The notes under the pieces: model-generated | Told to the model about the DNA's origin: nothing | Databases searched by the model: none | What the model saw: the letters and a program-made list of their open reading frames with translations, nothing else | Made by a program: the position numbers and the translations under genes | Assembly (NCBI GenBank): GCA_964614585.1 | Contig: CAZTLW010000087.1 | Location: 1 to 9,935, forward strand | Reading direction: 5' to 3' | From: JAHEFX01 sp964614585 | GTDB lineage: Bacteria; Actinomycetota; Acidimicrobiia; Spongiisociales; JAENVV01 | Length of the DNA: 9,935 nucleotides | In this document: piece after piece, positions 4,631-9,935 of the stretch | Layout: each line of letters opens with the position of its first letter | How positions within the stretch are numbered: the stretch's first letter is position 1

Positions 4631-5673
4631 CCCGCAGCGACACCCGCACCGCCGGTCGCGACGTCCCTCGGGGCGCGATCGCCGCCGGCATCGGCATCGC
4701 GGTCGTCGCCGTCGTCGCGGGCGTCCTGGGGGGTCCGGTGGCCCTCCCGATCGGTGGCACCCTCCTCGAGCTGGTGGACCTCGTCCCGTTCGTCGACCTG
4801 GAGTCCGGGCTCACCGACACCCAGGCGACGATCCTGCTCGAGCTTCGGCTGCCCCGGGTGGTCCTCGGGCTGGCGGTGGGCGGCATGTTGGGGCTGGCGG
4901 GGGGGTCCTACCAGGGGGTGTTCCGCAACCCGCTCGCCGACCCGTACCTGCTCGGGATCGCCGCCGGCGCCGGACTCGGTGCCACCCTCGGCTTCGTCGC
5001 GGGCGGGTCGGCCACCCTGGTGCCGCTCGCCGCCTTCATCGGGGCGATCGTCGCCGTCACCGCCTCGGCGGCCATCGCCGGCTCGATCCGCGGGGGGTCC
5101 CGTGGGCCCACCCTCATCCTCGCCGGGGTGGCGATGGCCTCGTTCCTGACCGCGATCCAGACGTGGCTGCTGCAGCAGAACGCCGAGACGCTCCGGCAGG
5201 TCTACGCCTGGATCCTCGGACGGCTCACCACCGTCGGCTGGGGGGAGGTCGTGCTGTTGGTCCCGTACGCCGCCCTCGCCGCCGTCGTGCTGCTCCCCCA
5301 CGGACGGCTGCTCGACGTCCTCGGCTTCGGCGACGACGAGGCACGCTCGCTCGGCGTGGACGTCACCCGCGTGCGCTGGGTGGTGCTCGCCGCCGCCTCG
5401 CTGGCCACGGCGGCGGCCGTGGCGGTCAGCGGTCTCATCGGCTTCGTCGGCATCGTGGTGCCCCACCTCGTCCGATTGCTCGTCGGGTCCTCGTACCGGG
5501 CGATCCTCCCGCTCTCGCTGCTCGGGGGTGGGGCGTTCCTCGTGGCGGCCGACCTGTTGGCCCGCACCGTGACCGCCCCCTCCGAGGTACCGATCGGGGT
5601 GATCACGGCCTTCGTGGGGGCACCGTTCTTCCTGCTCGTGCTGTACCGCCAGGGCACGGACGGAGCCTGGTGA
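4627..5673 (+). CDS. btuC: Cobalamin ABC transporter permease
   Basis: This 348-residue protein belongs to the BtuC/FecCD permease family and forms, as a dimer, the channel through which the corrinoid crosses the inner membrane. Hydrophobic segments run along the whole protein, about ten as in BtuC. Family landmarks are LRLPRVVLGLAVGGMLGLAG followed by YQGVFRNPLADPYLLGIAAG (about residues 75-115), the WILGR motif, the cytoplasmic LGVDVTRVRW coupling region (about 240-250) and GLIGFVGIVVPHLVRLLVG (about 270-290). Start GTG 4627 gives a 4-bp overlap with btuF (GTGA) and has GGAG 8 nt upstream; a longer open frame reaching back to 4495 lies inside btuF and is rejected. The 1-bp overlap with the ATPase gene supports one transcription unit. 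Confidence 0.93.
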   Translation: MTRSDTRTAGRDVPRGAIAAGIGIAVVAVVAGVLGGPVALPIGGTLLELVDLVPFVDLESGLTDTQATILLELRLPRVVLGLAVGGMLGLAGGSYQGVFRNPLADPYLLGIAAGAGLGATLGFVAGGSATLVPLAAFIGAIVAVTASAAIAGSIRGGSRGPTLILAGVAMASFLTAIQTWLLQQNAETLRQVYAWILGRLTTVGWGEVVLLVPYAALAAVVLLPHGRLLDVLGFGDDEARSLGVDVTRVRWVVLAAASLATAAAVAVSGLIGFVGIVVPHLVRLLVGSSYRAILPLSLLGGGAFLVAADLLARTVTAPSEVPIGVITAFVGAPFFLLVLYRQGTDGAW

Positions 5674-6470
5674 TGCTGGAGGCCCACGACATCGAGGTCC
5701 ACGTCGACGGCACCCGGCTCATCGGGCCGATCAGCCTCGAGGTGACCGGGGCCACGTGGACCGGCCTCATCGGCCCCAACGGCTCCGGCAAGACGACATT
5801 CCTGCGGGCGATCGCCGGGTTGGCGCCCCACCGCGGCAGCGTCACGGTCTCGGGCATCGACCTCGACGGGCTCGACCGGCGCGCACGGGCCCGGCGGGTC
5901 GCCTACGTGCCCCAGGCTCCCAACCGCCCGCCGGGCATGAGCGTCGCGTCGTACGTGGCCGCCGGCCGGACGCCCCACCGGGGCTACCTGGCCGCCCCTG
6001 GCTCCGAGGATGCCGTCGTCGTGGACTCGGTGCTCGACGAGCTCGATCTCGGGTCGCTCGCCGACCGATCGGTGGCGACGCTGTCCGGCGGTGAGCTGCA
6101 GCGGGCCGCCATCGGGCGAGCGCTCGCCCAGGAGCCCGACGTGCTGTTGTTGGACGAGCCGACCGCGTCACTCGACCTCGGCCACACCCAGGAGGTCCTC
6201 CGTCTCCTCGACCACTTGCGGGGCAGCCGGGCCACGACCGTGGTGACGGCCCTCCACGACCTGACGGTGGCGGCCCGGTTCGCCGACCACCTCGTACTCC
6301 TGTCGCATGGCCTCGTCGTGGCCGCCGGCGAGCCGGCGGCCATCCTCCGGCCCGAGGTGATCCGCACGCACTACGGCGCCAAGGTGCACGTGCTCACCGA
6401 CCCGGCGGGCGACGTGGCGGTGGTGCCCGACACGACGACCGGCACCGAGCCCCGGCGGTCGGCCACCTAA
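5673..6470 (+). CDS. btuD: Cobalamin ABC transporter ATP-binding protein
   Basis: This 265-residue ATPase powers corrinoid import by the BtuCD-F complex on the cytoplasmic face of the membrane. All motifs are intact: Walker A GPNGSGKT (residues 34-41), Q-loop YVPQAP (Gln81), signature LSGGE (137-141), Walker B DVLLLDE (156-162), D-loop SLDL and switch His195 (ALHDLT). The C-terminal part AGEPAAILRPEVIRTHYG is typical of FecE/BtuD/HmuV-type importers. I chose ATG 5673, which overlaps the permease stop (TGATG) and has GGAG 7 nt upstream; GTG at 5670 would add one residue. The ATPase alone would also fit a siderophore or haem importer; the riboswitch settles the case for cobalamin. No terminator is evident after it. 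Confidence 0.93.
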   Translation: MLEAHDIEVHVDGTRLIGPISLEVTGATWTGLIGPNGSGKTTFLRAIAGLAPHRGSVTVSGIDLDGLDRRARARRVAYVPQAPNRPPGMSVASYVAAGRTPHRGYLAAPGSEDAVVVDSVLDELDLGSLADRSVATLSGGELQRAAIGRALAQEPDVLLLDEPTASLDLGHTQEVLRLLDHLRGSRATTVVTALHDLTVAARFADHLVLLSHGLVVAAGEPAAILRPEVIRTHYGAKVHVLTDPAGDVAVVPDTTTGTEPRRSAT

Positions 6471-6473
6471 CAT
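6468..6473 (+). promoter_or_regulatory. Candidate -10 box (TAACAT) overlapping the btuD stop codon
   Basis: TAACAT fits TANNNT. Its first three bases are the TAA stop of btuD, and it is followed by exactly 6 nt and then the ATG at 6480. This would give the downstream pair of genes a leaderless transcript independent of cobalamin, in addition to any read-through from btuFCD. Confidence 0.4.
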
Positions 6474-6479
6474 CGCCGC

Positions 6480-6620
6480 ATGAAGCGCGTCATCCAGATC
6501 GTCGCCGTCGCCGCCATCATCGGGGCGATCGTGGCGATGCTGCAGAAGAACCGCCAGCTGCCACCCGCCGACGAGGGCATCTGGAAGCCCGTCGGGCCGA
6601 CGCCCGACACCGCTCGGTGA
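6480..6620 (+). CDS. 46-residue single-helix membrane microprotein
   Basis: ATG to TGA encodes 46 residues: MKRVIQ, a hydrophobic helix (IVAVAAIIGAIVAML, about residues 7-21), a basic patch (QKNRQ) and a polar tail containing DEGIWKPVGPTPDTAR. This is one membrane-spanning helix with a short soluble C-terminus carrying a Trp-Lys-Pro motif. I do not know a named family. Support for it being real: it fits exactly between btuD (stop 10 nt upstream of the ATG) and the next gene (4-bp overlap, GTGA), it has G/C-rich third codon positions, and a TANNNT box is spaced for leaderless transcription. The overlap suggests translational coupling with the 186-residue protein and possibly a shared role at the membrane. 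Confidence 0.7.
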   Translation: MKRVIQIVAVAAIIGAIVAMLQKNRQLPPADEGIWKPVGPTPDTAR

Positions 6621-7177
6621 TCGTCGGCGTCGCCACTCCGTCGCCCCTGCGGCGACGGCTGGAGCGGGTCCTCGCGGCCGAGGCCGGGGTTCGCGTCGTC
6701 GACCTCGAGGCCGCCCGCCACGTCGACCTCGCCGCCACCCACGGGGCATTGGCCGACCACGTCGAGGCCGACCGCACGGTGGCACTGCCGCTGGATCCGA
6801 TCGTCCACCTCGCCGACCTGCTCGCCGCCGAGTGCGCCCGCCTCGCCGGGTCCGAGTCGGCCGAGACGGTGGCGGCCACCAGGGCCGGCAGCCCGCTCGA
6901 ACACGGCGTCGCCGTCACCTTCCCCCCGCCGCTCGGGGCTCGATGGGGCGAGCCCGAGGGGGACCGAATCGTGTGTCCGGTGGAAGGGGATCTCGCGGGC
7001 ATCGCGACGACCGCGACCGGGGTCCGAGGCCTCGTCCGGCTCGGCGTCGTCGACCTGCACGACTTCCTGGCAGCGATCGGACTCGCCGCGCCCGTGCTGG
7101 CGACGATCCGCGGCGTGGACGAGTTGGAGGCCGCCCGATCGTCCGGGCTCGAGGTCGCCGAGTTCGTGGCGACCTAG
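6617..7177 (+). CDS. Hypothetical 186-residue soluble protein
   Basis: I do not recognise this protein. It starts at GTG 6617, overlapping the microprotein stop by 4 bp, and has no Shine-Dalgarno sequence of its own, so it is probably translated by re-initiation. It has no signal peptide or membrane helix and is rich in Ala, Val, Leu and acidic residues. The opening MIVGVATPSPLRRRLERVL followed by RVVDLEA resembles the first beta-alpha-beta unit of a Rossmann-like fold, but no nucleotide-binding glycine motif is present. Two further stretches, HVEADRTVALPLDPIVHLADLLAAE and GVRGLVRLGVVDLHDFLAAIGL, look like conserved alternating strands and helices. Only one cysteine pair position is visible (Cys in AAECARL and RIVCPVEGD), too little to argue metal binding. 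It converges on the DUF3566 gene across palindromic repeat pair C. Confidence 0.7.
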   Translation: MIVGVATPSPLRRRLERVLAAEAGVRVVDLEAARHVDLAATHGALADHVEADRTVALPLDPIVHLADLLAAECARLAGSESAETVAATRAGSPLEHGVAVTFPPPLGARWGEPEGDRIVCPVEGDLAGIATTATGVRGLVRLGVVDLHDFLAAIGLAAPVLATIRGVDELEAARSSGLEVAEFVAT

Positions 7178-7210
7178 GCCGAACCGTGGGCTGAGAACCT
7201 CGAAGACGCA

Positions 7211-7258
7211 GGTGTGAACCCTGGGTTGCCCCGGTGGCGGGGGTGTGAACCCTGGGTT
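7211..7258 (+). repeat. Paired palindromic repeat C
   Basis: GGTGTGAACCCTGGGTT occurs at 7211-7227 and again at 7242-7258, exactly 31 bp apart. The core palindrome is the same as in A and B, but the GGGCGTCG flank is absent. It lies in the 88-bp gap between the convergent 186-residue-protein and DUF3566 genes. Confidence 0.85.
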
Positions 7259-7265
7259 CGGGGAC

Positions 7266-7751
7266 TCAGGAGGTCCAGATGACCTCGGTCTCGTCGTCGA
7301 CGCCCTCCAGCTCCTTGCGTGGGGTCGAAGCCGGAACGGCGGGCGACGGCGCGACGGGGGCGATCGCGGTGGCCGGGGGGATGACCTCCTCGAGCACCAC
7401 GACCTCGATGCCGCCCACCACGTCGGAGACGAGGTTGTACATCACCGCCAGCAACGTCGTGAAGCCCGTGGCGAGCACCGCCCACGCGATGGCGAGGAAG
7501 ACCGCCGCCCGGAACAGCTGGTCGTCGCTGGGGATGATCGTGGCGGTGGACAGGAACTCGGACAGGAAGTTGGCGAGGGTGTTCTCGACCAGCTCGGGGA
7601 TGCCGGCGGCGTTCAGCAGTCGCCAGAAGATGATGGAGCCGAGCACGAAGGCCAGCGCCGCCACCACGTAGAAGACGAACGAGACCTTGAGGACCGTCCA
7701 GGGGTCGAACTTGCGGATGATGCGGCGCACGCGCCTGACCTGGCTGTTCAT
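7266..7751 (-). CDS. DUF3566 family membrane protein, gyrA-linked
   Basis: This 161-residue protein matches DUF3566, an actinobacterial membrane protein family usually encoded just downstream of gyrA. The N-terminal RKFDPWTVLKVSFVFYVVAALAFVLG (about residues 13-38) is the family's basic region and first helix. A middle loop with PELVENTLANFLSEF follows, then a second hydrophobic region, FRAAVFLAIAWAVLATGFTTLLAVMYNLVSDVVGGIEVVVLEE (about 81-123), containing the characteristic YNLxSDxVGGIxVxxLEE ending. A Pro/Ala-rich, acidic tail follows (TAIAPVAPSPAVPAS...). ATG 7751 was chosen because the domain begins there; AGGTG lies about 6 nt upstream and a longer frame to 7841 has no family support. 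The function is not established. It is 112 bp downstream of gyrA on the same strand, with a possible own -10 (TACCAT) in that gap. Confidence 0.9.
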   Translation of the reverse strand: MNSQVRRVRRIIRKFDPWTVLKVSFVFYVVAALAFVLGSIIFWRLLNAAGIPELVENTLANFLSEFLSTATIIPSDDQLFRAAVFLAIAWAVLATGFTTLLAVMYNLVSDVVGGIEVVVLEEVIPPATAIAPVAPSPAVPASTPRKELEGVDDETEVIWTS

Positions 7752-7787
7752 GGATGCACCTGTGGGCTCTGCGAGGCGGTGGCGGGC

Positions 7788-7793
7788 ATGGTA
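7788..7793 (-). promoter_or_regulatory. Candidate -10 box (TACCAT) for the DUF3566 gene
   Basis: TACCAT on the minus strand fits TANNNT and would give a leader of about 30 nt containing the AGGTG ribosome binding site. It lies in the 112-bp gap after gyrA; cotranscription with gyrA remains possible because no terminator is seen in this gap. Confidence 0.3.
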
Positions 7794-7863
7794 CCGGGCG
7801 GGGGGTGTAGCGGCCGGAACCTGCCGTCCCGACATCGGCACCCTCGAGCGCCGGCTTGACCGC

Positions 7864-9935
7864 TCAGTCGTCCTCGTCGATGCCGTCGACCACCGTGAAG
7901 GCCACGATCTCGGCGCCCTGCTCGAGGCTCATGACCCGCACCCCGGTGGCCTCACGCTGCTGGCGGGAGATGGACTTGGCGGGCAGGCGGATGCCGATGC
8001 CCGACGAGCTCATGACGAACAGCTCGTCGTCCGGGGTGACCGGCAGCGCGCCGACCAGATGGCCGCGAACCCGGGTCAGCTTGATGGCCTTGACGCCGAT
8101 CCCGCCCCGTCCCTGCGCCCGGAACTTCTCCAACAGGGTGCGTTTGCCGTAGCCACCGGAGGTGAGGAGGACGACCTCCTCGCCGTCGGCGCTCGAGCCG
8201 GCCGCCACGACCTCGTCGCCCTCGCGGAGCTTCATCCCGCGGACGCCCTGGGTGTCACGGCCCATCGCCCGCAGCTCCTCCTCGGGGAAACGGATGCCCA
8301 TGCCGTTGCGGGTGAAGATGACCGTGTCGTGCCCGCCATTCGTCCAGCGGACCGAGACGAGCTCGTCGTCGTCGCGCAGCGAGATGGCGATCACCGACTG
8401 GCGGGGGGTGTCGTACTCGCCGAAGGCCGTCTTCTTCGCCTGGCCCCGCTTGGTCACCATGACGAGGTACTTGGCCTCGGAGAAGTCGCGGGTGGCGAGG
8501 ACCGCCTGGATCCGCTCATCGGGCTCCAGCGGCAGCACGGCCTGGGCGACGACGCCCCGGCCGGTGCGGGCCTGGACCGGGATCTCGTGCGCCTTGATGC
8601 GGTGCACCCGACCGGTGTTGGTGAAGAAGAGCAGGTGCTGGTGGGCGGAGGTGTGCAGCAGGTGCCGGACGAGGTCGCCCTCGCGCAACTCGGCTGCCTT
8701 CACCCCACGACCCCCCCGGCCCTGGGAGCGGTAGACGTTCGCCTTCACCGACTTCACGTAGCCGGCATCGGACACGCTGATGAACAGCTCGTCGTCGGCG
8801 ATGAGGTCCTCGAGGCTGAAGTCGCCGTCGTCGGGGACGATCTGGCAGCGACGGTCGTCGGCGTGCTTGTCGGCGATCGCCCGCAGTTCCTCGGCGATGA
8901 TCGAGCGGCGCCGGCCTGGGTCGGCCAGGATCGTCTCCAGTTCGGCGATGAGGGCCATGAGCTCCTCGTACTCGGTGCGGAGCTCGTCCGTCTCGAGGGC
9001 GGTCAGGCGCCGCAGCGGCATGTTGAGGATGTGTTGGGCCTGCACCTCCGACAGCTCGAACCGCTCCATCAGCGACAGTCGGGCGCCTTCGACGTCGTCG
9101 GACCCTCGGATGATCGCCACGACCTCGTCGATGTTGTCGAGGGCGACGAGGAGACCTTCGACGATGTGGGCGCGGTCGCGGGCCTTCTGCAGCCGGAACT
9201 TGGTCCGCCGCTCGATGACCTCCATCTGGTGGTCGATGTAGTACCCGATGAGCTGGGCGATGTTCAGCGTCCTCGGCACCCCGTCGACGAGGGCCACGTT
9301 GTTGACCCCGAACGTGTCCTGCAGCTGGGTCTGCTTGAAGAGCTGGTTGAGGACCACCTGGGGGATGGCGTCCTTCTTCAGCTCGATGACGAGTCGGACG
9401 CCGTGGCGGTCGGACGACTCGTTGCGAAGGTCGGCGATCCCGGTGAGCTTCTTCTCGTTGACCAGCTGGGCCGTCCGCTCGAGGACCCGGTCCTGGGAGA
9501 CCATGTACGGGAGGGCCTTGACGATGATCGCCGTCTTGCCCCGGGGGAGCTCCTCGAGCTCGGTGATCGCCCGCATCCGCACGGAGCCACGGCCGGTGAG
9601 CAGCGCCTCCCGAATGCCCTGGCGACCGACGAGGTGGCACCCCGTCGGGAAGTCGGGCCCCTGCATGAACTCGAGGTACGCCTCGGGCGGGGCGTCGGGA
9701 TTGTCGAGGCCGAAGACGACGGCGTCGATGACCTCGCCCAGGTTGTAGGGGGGCATGTTCGTCGCCATCCCCACGGCGATGCCGGTGGACCCGTTGACCA
9801 AGAGGTTGGGGAAGCGGGCTGGCAGCACCGACGGCTCGGTGTGCTCGCCGTCGTAGTTCGGCTCGAAGTCGACGGTGTCCTCGTTGATCCCCTCGGTGAG
9901 GAACCGGGCGATCGACGAGAGCCGGGACTCCGTGT
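7864..9935 (-). CDS. gyrA: DNA gyrase subunit A, N-terminus off the window
   Basis: GyrA cuts and reseals DNA in the gyrase A2B2 complex, which introduces negative supercoils. The minus-strand frame is open to the right edge; 689 residues are visible. They begin TESRLSSIARFLTEGINEDT, directly after the expected catalytic tyrosine, whose codon is cut by the edge. Then come the breakage-reunion core (VDFEPNYDGEHTEPSVLPAR, LLVNGSTGIAVGMATNMPPYNL), the tower and coiled-coil region (MEVIERRTKFRLQKARDRAH) and the C-terminal DNA-wrapping pinwheel. The pinwheel carries a GyrA box variant QGRGGRG (near plus-strand 8712-8732; consensus QRRGGKG), which distinguishes gyrase from topoisomerase IV. A second box-like QGRGGIG occurs in a later blade. 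The protein ends with a short acidic tail, GIDEDD. The quinolone-resistance region lies outside the window. DUF3566 follows downstream. Confidence 0.97.
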   Translation of the reverse strand, partial: TESRLSSIARFLTEGINEDTVDFEPNYDGEHTEPSVLPARFPNLLVNGSTGIAVGMATNMPPYNLGEVIDAVVFGLDNPDAPPEAYLEFMQGPDFPTGCHLVGRQGIREALLTGRGSVRMRAITELEELPRGKTAIIVKALPYMVSQDRVLERTAQLVNEKKLTGIADLRNESSDRHGVRLVIELKKDAIPQVVLNQLFKQTQLQDTFGVNNVALVDGVPRTLNIAQLIGYYIDHQMEVIERRTKFRLQKARDRAHIVEGLLVALDNIDEVVAIIRGSDDVEGARLSLMERFELSEVQAQHILNMPLRRLTALETDELRTEYEELMALIAELETILADPGRRRSIIAEELRAIADKHADDRRCQIVPDDGDFSLEDLIADDELFISVSDAGYVKSVKANVYRSQGRGGRGVKAAELREGDLVRHLLHTSAHQHLLFFTNTGRVHRIKAHEIPVQARTGRGVVAQAVLPLEPDERIQAVLATRDFSEAKYLVMVTKRGQAKKTAFGEYDTPRQSVIAISLRDDDELVSVRWTNGGHDTVIFTRNGMGIRFPEEELRAMGRDTQGVRGMKLREGDEVVAAGSSADGEEVVLLTSGGYGKRTLLEKFRAQGRGGIGVKAIKLTRVRGHLVGALPVTPDDELFVMSSSGIGIRLPAKSISRQQREATGVRVMSLEQGAEIVAFTVVDGIDEDD

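Noticed and set aside
7211..7258. Intrinsic bidirectional terminator between convergent genes
   Set aside because: The palindrome has only a 4-bp stem with a 3-nt loop and no T-run; the same element also occurs in divergent and tandem gaps. A weak role through pairing of the two copies cannot be excluded.

Overview
The window is high-GC DNA with the coding style of an actinobacterium. The evidence is a gyrA gene followed by a DUF3566 membrane-protein gene, which is an actinobacterial pairing, together with strong G/C third-position bias and several genes that appear to be transcribed without a 5' leader. I lean towards an Acidimicrobiia-like lineage, but that placement is an impression, not something the sequence proves. 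The gyrA-DUF3566-tRNA-Ile content suggests a region not far from the replication origin.

Layout, left to right. A partial MscS-type channel gene (minus strand, running off the left edge) is divergent from an acyl-CoA dehydrogenase gene (plus) whose catalytic Glu position holds Asp. A small tandem repeat sits between the end of that gene and a convergent minus-strand pair: a four-helix membrane protein and, upstream of it, a class I SAM-dependent methyltransferase. Next comes tRNA-Ile(GAT) with a strong intrinsic terminator, then a DUF2905 small membrane protein. A cobalamin riboswitch leads into a tightly overlapping btuF-btuC-btuD operon for corrinoid uptake (lipoprotein binding protein, permease, ATPase). 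A 46-residue membrane microprotein follows, overlapping an unrecognised 186-residue protein by 4 bp. The right end is DUF3566 and most of gyrA, both on the minus strand; the right edge cuts the codon of the presumed GyrA catalytic tyrosine.

How the parts work together. The btu cassette is a self-contained uptake module. AdoCbl binding to the leader RNA should shut off expression, most likely by hiding the btuF Shine-Dalgarno sequence in a hairpin visible at 3565-3585. The other genes are housekeeping or unconnected.

The most unusual signal is not a gene. A near-palindrome, AACCCTGGGTT, occurs as three pairs (2754-2796, 3287-3328, 7217-7258). Every pair has exactly 31 bp between centres (about three helical turns), and all copies lie between genes. 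Two of the pairs belong to a 56-bp element present in inverted orientation on either side of the tRNA-Ile/DUF2905 segment. The second most interesting signal is a set of alternative pairings in the riboswitch leader.
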